In this document: positions 18,314-27,497 of the stretch, piece after piece
Position numbering within the stretch: the first letter of the stretch is position 1
How the letters are laid out: every line of letters begins with the position of its first letter
Source of the DNA: Parabacteroides goldsteinii DSM 19448 = WAL 12034
GTDB lineage: Bacteria > Bacteroidota > Bacteroidia > Bacteroidales > Tannerellaceae
Assembly (NCBI RefSeq): GCF_000969835.1
Contig: NZ_KQ033912.1
Coordinates: forward strand, 1,935,920-1,999,919
DNA length: 64,000 nt
Direction: 5' to 3'
The notes under the pieces: model-generated
Seen by the model: the letters and a program-made list of their open reading frames with translations, nothing else
What the model was told of the DNA's origin: nothing
Databases searched by the model: none
Translations under genes and position numbers: made by a program

Positions 18314-19732
18314 TTAAATACCCCAACCATTAATCTCTGCAACCTGGCAAACCGCACCACTTGCTTTGCCCAATGCAGGATCTGCATATTCAAACGCATC
18401 CGTAATAACAAAACGGATATAATTGGCTTGTTGCATTGAGAAATCCAGTTCCATCGAACGATCCTCCAGATTGCTTTTGCGGCTCCAATCTACAATTTTT
18501 GTCCAATTCTCACCATCTGTGCTAACTTCAAAATAACCTGATTTGATATTTCCAAGTGATTCATCTTCCGGCAACTGGAATCCCAAACGATACAAACTAC
18601 AATTCTCCTGCAAGTTTATAGTGACAAAATAAGGAAATTCTATCGGCTTGATAGCTCTTGTACACCAATAAGTGTTATTATTATTATCCAGTAGATTATC
18701 CGGTATATCCATCGACGAAGCGTTCTCGACTTCATCTGTAATAATAGAATTACACTCTTCTATCGTCCAGCCGGTTTTCTCCATAACCGGGGGTTGGATA
18801 GAAATCGGATAGATTGTCACATCCGCCTCCGGATCGATTCCATACTTTGAGACAGAAGCTATTTTGAGAGGAAGGGCATAGTACCCGAAAGCATAATTAT
18901 TTTCATCCACTTTAAATGCTTTCTCCTCCAATGTGATCTTTAGATATTCATAATCCCGGTTCTTATTCAGGATACAAGTCGAACGATCTATCGTATACGC
19001 ACCTTCCGGCAGTAATTTATATTTTCGGGCACCTGCACTCAGGGAACCGTTATATTCATCCAGTGCAGCTGAATTGACCTCGACATCATAAGAAATATCC
19101 CAGTCATTATAATAATTGACCTGTACCTTAGGATAAATGACCAGAACATCATCGTCATCCGTTTTTATGCTGAACTCAGATCCCGTCCTGTATATACCCG
19201 GAGTTTCGAAACCAATATAAGGCTGATAGACAGAAGGCTTGATCAGAATCTGCGCCTTATCCTCCTCTGCGATCCGAATATCCGCGTTATCGGTCACCAA
19301 CAAACAGGGCAGTACATATTGCAAACCATCGTTGCCCAGATCAGTCAGGGAGGCGGGATCAAAATCAATCAGAAAGAACTTTCTGTAATCATCTTCCGTA
19401 AAAGATAAACTCCCCTCTTTCAGCGAATAACAATTATCCGGCATCAGTTTATAATCGGTACCGTTCGTTTCGTTATAAGCAGCCAAAATGGATTCATCCA
19501 CCGACAGGCGGACGGTTGCGGAATGATTTCCTTTACCACTCTTTATCACAGGCAGTTCATAGGTAAAAGTACCCCAATTAAAGACCTTAGCTTCCAGCAA
19601 CCCTGATTTTTGCAGATAAAGCTGATCATCCAATTCATCCGCATCCCTGTATTCGTCACATGAAACAAACCACAACGAGAATACCGATAAGGCCATCAGA
19701 AATATATTATATTTGAATTTCATATTCTTCAT
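18314..19732 (-). CDS. surface lipoprotein with DUF1735 and F5/8C domains
   Basis: A 472-residue lipoprotein (ALSVFSLWFVSCDEYRDADE, Cys about 25; acidic residues after it fit export to the cell surface). Residues about 40-160 and 165-310 look like two beta-sandwich domains of the DUF1735 kind (SATVRLSVDESILAAYNETN, LDEYNGSLSAGARKYKLLPE). The C-terminus (about 320-472) is an F5/8 type C (discoidin) domain with NNNNTYWCTRAIKPIEFPYF and YFEVSTDGENWTKIVDWS. In SusC/SusD loci such proteins serve as extra surface glycan-binding proteins. It starts 6 bp after the SusD stop. The bound glycan cannot be read from sequence. Confidence 0.88.
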   Translation of the reverse strand: MKNMKFKYNIFLMALSVFSLWFVSCDEYRDADELDDQLYLQKSGLLEAKVFNWGTFTYELPVIKSGKGNHSATVRLSVDESILAAYNETNGTDYKLMPDNCYSLKEGSLSFTEDDYRKFFLIDFDPASLTDLGNDGLQYVLPCLLVTDNADIRIAEEDKAQILIKPSVYQPYIGFETPGIYRTGSEFSIKTDDDDVLVIYPKVQVNYYNDWDISYDVEVNSAALDEYNGSLSAGARKYKLLPEGAYTIDRSTCILNKNRDYEYLKITLEEKAFKVDENNYAFGYYALPLKIASVSKYGIDPEADVTIYPISIQPPVMEKTGWTIEECNSIITDEVENASSMDIPDNLLDNNNNTYWCTRAIKPIEFPYFVTINLQENCSLYRLGFQLPEDESLGNIKSGYFEVSTDGENWTKIVDWSRKSNLEDRSMELDFSMQQANYIRFVITDAFEYADPALGKASGAVCQVAEINGWGI

Positions 19733-19738
19733 TTTTTA

Positions 19739-21595
19739 TTACCAACCATAATTTTGTGTCAAATTCTGCATTTCATTCAATTGCTCCTGAGGAATAGGGA
19801 ACAGATAATTTTTGTCTGTGAATACCCTGTCTCCTGAAGCCCAGATAGACGTTGTCCTGTGCCATGAGTCTTCATAATTTTTCGCAGCGACATTCCTTGT
19901 CCATACTTTTCCGTTCAGAACATCTTTAGCGGTCATCCACCGACGAAGATCCGATAGCCGGAGTGTCTCGAAAGCTAATTCGACCATACGTTCTTTCTGG
20001 ATCAGCTCACGAAGTAAGTTTTTATTCCCTTTGACTTCCGGATAAGCATCCTCCAATTTATTCAAACCGGAACGTTCACGGATCAGGTTGATATACTTCA
20101 AAGCTTCGGCCTCATCCCGGTTCGGTTTTTCGTTACAGGCTTCCGCATAGTTCAGATAAATTTCACCTAAACGAAAGATCAGAGCGACCAATTGCCCCCA
20201 GTTACCCTGGTCCGTATTCAAAGTCGGGTCGGTCATTCTGCGCCAGGAATATCCGGCCTTTACACAATCGCCACTACCTGAATAGGAAGAAGTACCTCCA
20301 TCAAAAAATGTAACAGCATCTTTTCTCATCGCCGGATTCAGCCAAGGAAATCCATTCGCCAAAACAGAAGCATAAAAACGGGCATCACGTCCGACGCAGC
20401 TGTTATGTGCTTTTACAAGTAGGAAAGTATCTAACGGGTGTTTATAACTATCCTTAAAACCATCCTCCACATAACCGGACTTCGGATCTATGACCGGAGA
20501 ACCATCCGCATTATATCCCGTGACAGGGAAGCGCCCCGAAGCAGCCATAGGATAAGTATCGACCAAACGGATAGAAGGACAATATCCACCGTAGCCGGTC
20601 TTACAGAACTTAGGAGGATTACAGCGGACCACAATGAACATTCCATCAGTCTGCCATTGCCCCCAGATAACCTCTTTATTCCACTTTTCCAATGTTACCC
20701 CCATATATGACCGGATTGCCCGTTTGAACGGATCAGTCTCCGCCGTATTCCGTACCAGATCATAAATTCCCAGATCGATGACAGCTTTAGCTGCATCAGC
20801 CGCCTTTTGCCACTTTTCAAGGTCTGGTGACTGCGGGAACAATAATTCTCCGTCTTTATTCTGCATCCCTTGATATAAAGAGCAACCATTAAACAACGGA
20901 CTCGCCATATACAACAAGAAACGGGCCTTAGCAGCTAACACAACTCCTTTCGTTACACGTCCGTACCAACTGAGATCCGTTATCTGTAAAGGTAAAACCT
21001 CTGCAGCCTTATCATATTCTTCCAGCACGAACTGTACATTTGCTTCCAGCGGGTGGCGATCAATATCTTCCGCATGAATGCTGGAATCAGAATCCTGATC
21101 TCCCCAAACATAAACAGGTCCGTACTGATTTATTAAGAGCGTATAGAAATAAGCTCTCAAAAAACGAGCCTCCGCCTTCATTATATCTTTTTCTTTCTGG
21201 GTCAACTCCACACACTCATCTACGTGGTTCATAAATACGGTAGCCTGATTAATGGCCTGATACATATTTTTCCAGATTGCATAGGAAGTTGTCGTGACAC
21301 TCCATGTTCCATTCAAAAAACTATGATACCCCAACCCGGACATCCAGGAAAACAAAGCTTCATCACTCATGGGAACACTAGCTCCGACTGCATTTTCGTG
21401 CCATTTATATGTCTGTGGAACAAAGCCATACACCTGTGCCAGATATTGTTCGGTTGTGGAACGTTTATTGAATACTTCCTCCAGTTTAATCTGATTATCC
21501 AACTCTACATCCAGAAAACCGTCACAACCGGTAAACAACATACCAATCATGTATAACAGACTGATTACTGTATATTTATGCTTATATTTTTTCAT
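19739..21595 (-). CDS. SusD/RagB family outer-membrane lipoprotein
   Basis: A 618-residue lipoprotein with signal and lipobox (LYMIGMLFTGCDGFLDVELD). The N-terminal SusD-like region shows FNKRSTTEQYLAQVYGF and KAEARFLRAYFYTLLINQYG; the C-terminal SusD/RagB region has FRLGEIYLNYAEACNE, YINLIRERSGL and ERMVELAFETLRLSDLRRW, all classic for the family. It forms the lid of the SusC transporter and binds the imported glycan at the surface. It begins 11 bp after the SusC stop and belongs to the same operon. Confidence 0.96.
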   Translation of the reverse strand: MKKYKHKYTVISLLYMIGMLFTGCDGFLDVELDNQIKLEEVFNKRSTTEQYLAQVYGFVPQTYKWHENAVGASVPMSDEALFSWMSGLGYHSFLNGTWSVTTTSYAIWKNMYQAINQATVFMNHVDECVELTQKEKDIMKAEARFLRAYFYTLLINQYGPVYVWGDQDSDSSIHAEDIDRHPLEANVQFVLEEYDKAAEVLPLQITDLSWYGRVTKGVVLAAKARFLLYMASPLFNGCSLYQGMQNKDGELLFPQSPDLEKWQKAADAAKAVIDLGIYDLVRNTAETDPFKRAIRSYMGVTLEKWNKEVIWGQWQTDGMFIVVRCNPPKFCKTGYGGYCPSIRLVDTYPMAASGRFPVTGYNADGSPVIDPKSGYVEDGFKDSYKHPLDTFLLVKAHNSCVGRDARFYASVLANGFPWLNPAMRKDAVTFFDGGTSSYSGSGDCVKAGYSWRRMTDPTLNTDQGNWGQLVALIFRLGEIYLNYAEACNEKPNRDEAEALKYINLIRERSGLNKLEDAYPEVKGNKNLLRELIQKERMVELAFETLRLSDLRRWMTAKDVLNGKVWTRNVAAKNYEDSWHRTTSIWASGDRVFTDKNYLFPIPQEQLNEMQNLTQNYGW

Positions 21596-21606
21596 ATGCT
21601 TAATAA

Positions 21607-24600
21607 TTAAAAGTTAACATTCATTCCTATAGCAGCCGTACGCATTTGAGGATATAACCCTCCGGTTCCGGTATTCAGTTCCGGATCCCATAATTTGAAG
21701 CCGCTAAACGTCAGAAGATTGACACCCTGTATATAAAAACGTATTGTCGAAAGACCTATCTTTTGTATCAGTTCTTTAGGCAATGAATATCCTATCTCCG
21801 CATTTTTCAAACGGATATAGCTCATATCACGCCACCAATAGGAGGACTGTTGCTTATTATTGTCGAAAGCAGACATCCACATACGGGGATATTTCGCATT
21901 CGGATCCGGATTCCATTCAGTCCAACGGTTCTCTGCTACCTCTTCATAGAAGTTTCCAAGAGACAGAATACTGCCGTCACTACCGTACACCTGGCTTCCT
22001 CCGATCATACGCCCTACATGGGTAGCTCCCTGAAAGAATACGGATAAATCAAAACGCCTCCATCGCAGGCTCACACCGAAACCATAGTTGATCTCAGGGA
22101 TTGTCGTATATCCCATCGGAACCCGGTCGTTTGAGTCGATAATCCCGTTCCCGTCTATATCCCGGTATTTGATATCTCCCGGACGTACCGGACCGAAGGT
22201 TTGTGTCGGACTGTTCGCTATATCTTTCTCCGACTCAAACAAACCAATAGCAACCAGCCCCCTATGTTGATCCATCGGAAAACCTACATCATTCAAATAA
22301 GGCCATTGCTGACTCGGTTTATCATCATACAATACTTTATTACGGTTAAAGGTAAAGTTTCCACGTCCGGATATATATAACTCATCATTTACCTGCTGTT
22401 CATATTCCAGCGTCATATCTATCCCCTGATTCTGCATCTTACCTAAATTCACATACTGCGTCACGTTAATACCGACTACCGAAGGAATACTTTGTTGCTG
22501 AATATAAATACCTTCGCGTTTTTCTTTAAAATAATCGGCACTCAGTTTAATACGATGGAACAGTCCCAATTCAAAACCGACATCCGTCTTCTTGGCAGTT
22601 TCCCAGGATACATTCGGGTTACCGGGATGTCCGGTTGCGATACCTCTGATCCACTTTGCCTGATCACGTCCGAAATTCCAACCTCCCGTATACTGCATCT
22701 CGGTATTATACGCAAAACGACGATCACCGCCGATCTTATCATTTCCTATCTCTCCATAAGAACCTTTAATCTTCAATAAAGAGATCACAGATGACAGGGG
22801 TTTCCAGAAATCTTCATTGCTGATCATATAGCCCAAAGCACCTGAAGGGAAAAAACCGAAACGTTTTCCAGGAGCGAAGTTTTCAGAACCATTATAACCA
22901 AAATTAAATTCAGCGAAATACTTATCCCTGAAGGAATAGGCAGCACGACCTGCAATACCGATATTTCTATTGGCAAAAGCTGCAATATAATCAGTCGGGA
23001 AATTGTTGGTATATTCCCGGATATTGAATAAAAACAGGCCGTTCACCCGATGATCATCGTTGAATACCTGATCATAAGTAAGCGATGTTTCAAAATTCCA
23101 GGTTTGTGCCCCTCTGTTAGAACGAGCCAGAGAAAGAAAATCATTACCGTCGCGGTTCTGATGTAAAATCAGATTTCCTTCCTTATCCCTTCCCAGGGCA
23201 TCGTACGTAACCGGCGACTTACGTTTATCCAGCGTCGATTCATTACGGGCATCCCACGAGAATTTTGCATTTCCTTTCAAGCCGGGAGTAATGAATGAAA
23301 AATCCTGTGTCAAGCTGATCAAAGATTGAGCATTGTTCCAGAAGTCAGCGGAATAACCCGTATAGTTCAAGTCCAGATAAGGATTAGTACCTACAATAGG
23401 ACGGGATAAACTACCATCTGAAAATACAGGCACAACAGCAACAGAAGGGACAGCCAGCGTGTTATTATAGACACTTTCCATTGCAACTCCCAAACGGTTC
23501 TTTATCTCATATTGGTTCGACAACGAAAGGCTCAGTTCAGTCAGCCGTGTCACATTGATATCAACATTGGCCCGAAAATTGATTTTCTTATATCCGACCT
23601 GAGGATCATACTGAGGATTCTTTACCGGTTTAAAAATGCCATTCTCACTATAAAACGAACCGGCAACATAATAGCGGACACTTTTTCCACCTCCCGAAAC
23701 ATTTACATTCGCACGGATATTGTTGGATATATTGCGGAAAGTTGTATCCCACCAGTCCACATTCGGATATAAATCAGGATCCGTATGATTGACGTGTTTA
23801 TCATATTCTACCGGCTGATAAGCCAGTTGTCCGTTCCCCTGCAATGTGATATCATTATAATAGTCCATCCATTGGGAGGCATTCGCCATTTTAGGTGTTA
23901 CGGTCGGATTAGAAATCCCATATTCCACCCGGGCATTGATAGCAGGCTTGGCTTCCCTTCCTCGCTTTGTCGTAATCAGAACAATCCCGTTTGCACCACG
24001 AACTCCATACAAAGCCGTAGCTGTCGCATCCTTCAATATTGAAAAAGTAGCAATATCTTCCGGATCAACCAAATCCATCGAACGTTCTATTCCATCCACC
24101 AGTATAAGCGGTGTATTGTTTGCCCCGAAAGAACTAATACCCCGTATCCAGAAATCTGCTCCGGCACCAGGCTCACCGGTACGTTGTATGGCAACGATAC
24201 CGGCCATCTGTCCGGCCAGGCTTGTACTCAGTTTCGCAACCGGTACCTGAAGTTGTTCGGAGGTGATAGTTGATATAGCACCTATCACACTGGCTTTCTT
24301 TTGCTTACCATAAGCTACAACGGTCACTTCTTCCAGTTCATCGGCCTTTGGCTTCATTCTGATCACAACATCGTTTTGATTACCGATAACGATTTCCTGA
24401 TCTTCCATCCCCAAATAAGAAATGACCAGTTTATCCGATTTATTTACTTCCAGTTCAAAAGAACCGTCCAGGTCAGTCGTCACCCCGCGGGTACTTCCTG
24501 CAACCAGGATAGCCGCTCCCGGCAAAGGTTCGCCCAAATCATCCAGTACCTTTCCCCGAAAAGAACTTCTGTCCTGGGCTTTCAATGGCAATGGGCCGAT

Positions 24601-24963
24601 CAAACCGGTATTCTTTTTCTTTGATATAAATATCTGGCGGTCTTTAATTACATAGGTATTATCTGTTCCTGTAAACAACTGATTTAATATAATATCCACA
24701 GTCTGATCAGTGATATCTAATTTCACTTTCCGGTTTACATCCAATATACCGTCATAATAGAAAAAAACATATTCACTTTGCTTTTCTATTTCAGAGAAGA
24801 TCTCCTGCACTGTCTTATTATTCGCTTTCAAAGACAATGTCGCCGATTGCGAATAAGTACTGCTGGCCAAACTTGCATTTATTCCTAAGATCAGGAATAG
24901 GGCAGCGATTTTCATAATTCGATATTTAATACTCCAGGAATTGGAGAATCGTTTATTTACCAT
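21607..24963 (-). CDS. SusC/RagA TonB-dependent transporter with STN signalling domain
   Basis: An 1118-residue protein with a signal peptide (MKIAALFLILGINASLASS). An STN domain follows (about 40-115; LSLKANNKTVQEIFSEIEKQ), then a carboxypeptidase-like regulatory domain (about 133-210; LGEPLPGAAILVAGSTRGVT), a TonB-box-like EEVTVVAYGKQKK, the plug (GEPGAGADFWIRGISSFG) and a long beta-barrel ending in phenylalanine. It imports oligosaccharides with energy from TonB. The STN domain normally contacts a FecR anti-sigma factor, and a fecR gene lies just upstream, so transport and signalling are linked. A 194-bp leader with a hairpin and a palindrome precedes it. Confidence 0.97.
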   Translation of the reverse strand: MVNKRFSNSWSIKYRIMKIAALFLILGINASLASSTYSQSATLSLKANNKTVQEIFSEIEKQSEYVFFYYDGILDVNRKVKLDITDQTVDIILNQLFTGTDNTYVIKDRQIFISKKKNTGLIGPLPLKAQDRSSFRGKVLDDLGEPLPGAAILVAGSTRGVTTDLDGSFELEVNKSDKLVISYLGMEDQEIVIGNQNDVVIRMKPKADELEEVTVVAYGKQKKASVIGAISTITSEQLQVPVAKLSTSLAGQMAGIVAIQRTGEPGAGADFWIRGISSFGANNTPLILVDGIERSMDLVDPEDIATFSILKDATATALYGVRGANGIVLITTKRGREAKPAINARVEYGISNPTVTPKMANASQWMDYYNDITLQGNGQLAYQPVEYDKHVNHTDPDLYPNVDWWDTTFRNISNNIRANVNVSGGGKSVRYYVAGSFYSENGIFKPVKNPQYDPQVGYKKINFRANVDINVTRLTELSLSLSNQYEIKNRLGVAMESVYNNTLAVPSVAVVPVFSDGSLSRPIVGTNPYLDLNYTGYSADFWNNAQSLISLTQDFSFITPGLKGNAKFSWDARNESTLDKRKSPVTYDALGRDKEGNLILHQNRDGNDFLSLARSNRGAQTWNFETSLTYDQVFNDDHRVNGLFLFNIREYTNNFPTDYIAAFANRNIGIAGRAAYSFRDKYFAEFNFGYNGSENFAPGKRFGFFPSGALGYMISNEDFWKPLSSVISLLKIKGSYGEIGNDKIGGDRRFAYNTEMQYTGGWNFGRDQAKWIRGIATGHPGNPNVSWETAKKTDVGFELGLFHRIKLSADYFKEKREGIYIQQQSIPSVVGINVTQYVNLGKMQNQGIDMTLEYEQQVNDELYISGRGNFTFNRNKVLYDDKPSQQWPYLNDVGFPMDQHRGLVAIGLFESEKDIANSPTQTFGPVRPGDIKYRDIDGNGIIDSNDRVPMGYTTIPEINYGFGVSLRWRRFDLSVFFQGATHVGRMIGGSQVYGSDGSILSLGNFYEEVAENRWTEWNPDPNAKYPRMWMSAFDNNKQQSSYWWRDMSYIRLKNAEIGYSLPKELIQKIGLSTIRFYIQGVNLLTFSGFKLWDPELNTGTGGLYPQMRTAAIGMNVNF

Positions 24964-25016
24964 ATCTTTGTATTGATTTTTAAATGGTTATTTTCAACTA
25001 GTTAATTTAGAGATCC

Positions 25017-25046
25017 AACCGGATAACATGGCAGTGTTATCCGGTT
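25017..25046 (-). promoter_or_regulatory. 12-bp perfect hairpin in the susC leader
   Basis: AACCGGATAACA (25017-25028) and its exact complement (25035-25046) surround a 6-nt loop, about 55 bp before the susC start. On the minus strand no T run follows, so a simple terminator for fecR is unlikely; on the plus strand it is followed by TTTGTT. Leader attenuation, RNA processing or an antisense terminator are all possible. Confidence 0.6.
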
Positions 25047-25114
25047 TTGTTAGTATTTACAGATCTGTCATTTTTCCATCCGAGCTTTTTCCATAGGCTT
25101 TCCAATTTAAGTTG

Positions 25115-25130
25115 TTAACATATATGTTAA
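25115..25130. promoter_or_regulatory. 16-bp perfect palindrome between fecR and susC
   Basis: TTAACATATATGTTAA is perfectly self-complementary and begins 28 bp after the fecR stop. It is preceded on the minus strand by a T run. It could be an operator or part of a weak terminator; AT-rich palindromes arise by chance more easily than GC-rich ones. Confidence 0.4.
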
Positions 25131-25157
25131 AAAAATAATAACCTAATATACAATCTT

Positions 25158-26360
25158 TTATCTGCCTTCTTTGACTACTATATACTCTTCATCTATTTTC
25201 TTATAGAGAATCGGGGCTGTTTGGCTCAGCCCATCCAGGACAACCTCCAGATCCTCCTGCATATCAAGTTTTCCCGAGCATTTTAAATCTGCCACATCAG
25301 ATTTATAGCTGATCTTTTTTCCATAGTAACGGGATAAACGATCCAGGATTACTGACAAATGTTCACTTCTGTATGTATATAACCCATCTTTCCATAAAAT
25401 ATAATCATTCACATTAACCTCCTTTATGTCACATTCTCCCTGGTTATAAGAGAACATTCTGTTAGGTTCCAAACGGAAATCTTCGTCATCCTTAGTATCC
25501 ACCTGTACAGCCCCTGTAACCAGGACAACTGAAGAAGATTCGTCCGTTTCGTATGCCATTACATTAAAAGAAGTACCCAAAACCTGTACATCTATCTCTT
25601 TCGTTTTTACGATAAAAGGCCTTTTTTTATCCGGTGTCACTTCCAGAAAAACTTCGCCATTTACATAGATCTCCCTTTTTTTATCAGCGAATGTAACCGG
25701 GTACACAATCCGGCTGCCGGCATTCACCCAGAGTTTAGTCCCATCTTCTAAAATCAGGGTGGAACGTTTTCCATTCGGGACAATCAACTGATTAAACTCT
25801 GACAACCGTTTAGAGGTATTGGCAGAATTCAAAGATACATCAGCAATCTTTTCCGAATTAACGGCCACTGTCCCTTTCGCATCATATTCGATTTGAGATT
25901 CCTGTCCGCTAATCGGAATCAGCTTGTCGGATAAAACCAATTGTATCTCTCCCTCATCCGGAGTGACAGCCATTTCCCGGGCAACAGCTTCTACATCCGG
26001 AGTCTCATTTACATTGGTATATATATATGAAATAGAGAATATAATCAAAACAGCGACACTAGCGGCAGCCATCCACATAAAAGAACGAAAGCGACGGCTA
26101 CGTTGCAGTTGCAGAATCTTATTCGAATCCTTGATCTTTGTCCATAATAAATCCTGCCGTTCATTAGTCATTTGTTCTTTTTTTACCTTTATGGAACGCA
26201 AAAAGAATATAGCTAACTGATATTCCTGTTCATCCAGTCCGTCTACAACCTGTCTTTTCCAGAAATTGATCGTATCCAACGTCGGAGAAGTATTGGACTC
26301 GATAAAAAAATCATCTTCCAACAATTTTTCCGCAGTATATTTTGTATAATCTTTATTCAT
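25158..26360 (-). CDS. FecR family anti-sigma factor
   Basis: A 400-residue protein. A cytoplasmic N-terminal domain (about 1-90) is followed by one membrane helix (about 94-114, MWMAAASVAVLIIFSISYIY). The periplasmic FecR domain (about 190-290) has LIVPNGKRSTLILEDGTKLW, VNAGSRIVYPVTF and IYVNGEVFLEV, and the C-terminal DUF4974-like region runs to the end (LDRLSRYYGKKISY, LSQTAPILYKK). It holds an ECF sigma factor until the STN domain of the SusC protein signals ligand binding. Unusually, no sigma gene lies directly upstream; the candidate is at 15560-16180 beyond the operon end. A korB terminator lies upstream. Confidence 0.94.
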   Translation of the reverse strand: MNKDYTKYTAEKLLEDDFFIESNTSPTLDTINFWKRQVVDGLDEQEYQLAIFFLRSIKVKKEQMTNERQDLLWTKIKDSNKILQLQRSRRFRSFMWMAAASVAVLIIFSISYIYTNVNETPDVEAVAREMAVTPDEGEIQLVLSDKLIPISGQESQIEYDAKGTVAVNSEKIADVSLNSANTSKRLSEFNQLIVPNGKRSTLILEDGTKLWVNAGSRIVYPVTFADKKREIYVNGEVFLEVTPDKKRPFIVKTKEIDVQVLGTSFNVMAYETDESSSVVLVTGAVQVDTKDDEDFRLEPNRMFSYNQGECDIKEVNVNDYILWKDGLYTYRSEHLSVILDRLSRYYGKKISYKSDVADLKCSGKLDMQEDLEVVLDGLSQTAPILYKKIDEEYIVVKEGR

Positions 26361-26420
26361 TGTTCCAATAACGTTTTTCTTTCAAAACACAGGTTTCGAT
26401 CATTTATACTCACTTTTTCT

Positions 26421-26457
26421 TATAAAAATAAAAAGGGATGACCATATGATCACCCCT
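26421..26457 (-). terminator. intrinsic terminator after korB
   Basis: On the minus strand GGGGTGATC pairs with GGTCATCCC (with G-U pairs) around a short ATA loop and is followed by TTTTTATTTTT. It lies about 27 bp after the korB stop and separates korAB from fecR. Confidence 0.8.
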
Positions 26458-26483
26458 CCTATTCCAGTTATTATAATAAAATC

Positions 26484-27494
26484 TTATTTCACTTCCCAAA
26501 CTTCACCCTTCATTAAGAAGTCTTTCAGTTTACGGGTAGGATTCTTTGCCTGTACCTCTTCAATCTGTTGATGAACGGCTTCATCGTATACCGGAGCATC
26601 CACATCGCGGATAACACCCAGGGCAATAGGCATATCATCTTTCATCATAGCCAGCATCATATGAAGTGTCGTATCTTTTTCATGGGCATCATGAACCAGC
26701 ACATCATCCATTGTGTAGCCACCTTCACCGATCGTAACGGCTTTCAGTTTAAGACCATCCAACACAAGACCTTTGTTACCTTCTTTTCCGAAAATCATCT
26801 TTTCGCCGTGGCGAAGGAAGATGGTACGGTCTGCACGATATTCCTTATCAACGATACTCTTATGAATGCCGTCATTGAAAATTACACAGTTTACCAGCAC
26901 TTCCGTGACAGAAGCACCTTTATGGCGTGCAGAAGCAGCCAATACTTCAGTTGTATTCTTCAAATCCACATCGATCACCCGGGCAAAGAAGTTTCCGCGT
27001 GCTCCCAAAGCCAGTTCAGCCGGGATAAACGGGTCTTCCACTGTTCCGTAAGGAGAACTTTTAGAAACGAAGCCACGTTCGGAAGTCGGGGAGTATTGTC
27101 CTTTGGTCAGACCATAAATTTTATTGTTGAAAAGAACTATGTTCAGGTCGACATTACGACGTACGGCATGGATAAAATGGTTACCACCGATAGCCAGACA
27201 GTCGCCGTCGCCGGTGATCAGCCAGAGACTCAGGTCGGGACGGGCAGTCTTCACACCTGTTGCTATTGCAGCACCACGTCCGTGGATGGTATGGAAACCG
27301 TATGTATTCATATAATAAGGTAAGCGGGAAGAACACCCGATACCCGAGATAACGGCCATATTATGAGGAGCCACTCCTACTTCCGCCATCGCTTTGTGTA
27401 AGCAGTTCAATACGGCATGGTCTCCACAACCCGGACACCAACGTACATACTGGTCGCTTTTATAATCTTTCGGTTCGAATTTTATATCTGTCAT
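26484..27494 (-). CDS. korB: 2-oxoglutarate:ferredoxin oxidoreductase, beta subunit
   Basis: A 336-residue subunit with the thiamine-diphosphate region of the family: RWCPGCGDHAVLNCLHKAM near the N-terminus, GIGCSSRLPYYMNTYGFHTI, the ThDP/Mg motif TGDGDCLAIGGNH and NNKIYGLTKGQYSPTS. The CPGC cysteines and others bind the iron-sulfur cluster. It pairs with the alpha/gamma subunit gene that ends 3 bp upstream. The complex makes succinyl-CoA and reduced ferredoxin from 2-oxoglutarate, or runs in reverse. Choice of 2-oxoglutarate over other 2-oxoacids rests on similarity to KorB and is not proven. Confidence 0.92.
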   Translation of the reverse strand: MTDIKFEPKDYKSDQYVRWCPGCGDHAVLNCLHKAMAEVGVAPHNMAVISGIGCSSRLPYYMNTYGFHTIHGRGAAIATGVKTARPDLSLWLITGDGDCLAIGGNHFIHAVRRNVDLNIVLFNNKIYGLTKGQYSPTSERGFVSKSSPYGTVEDPFIPAELALGARGNFFARVIDVDLKNTTEVLAASARHKGASVTEVLVNCVIFNDGIHKSIVDKEYRADRTIFLRHGEKMIFGKEGNKGLVLDGLKLKAVTIGEGGYTMDDVLVHDAHEKDTTLHMMLAMMKDDMPIALGVIRDVDAPVYDEAVHQQIEEVQAKNPTRKLKDFLMKGEVWEVK

Positions 27495-27497
27495 TTT

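Noticed and set aside
26568..27323. plus-strand open frame of 251 codons
   Set aside because: Antisense to korB, which has intact family motifs throughout.
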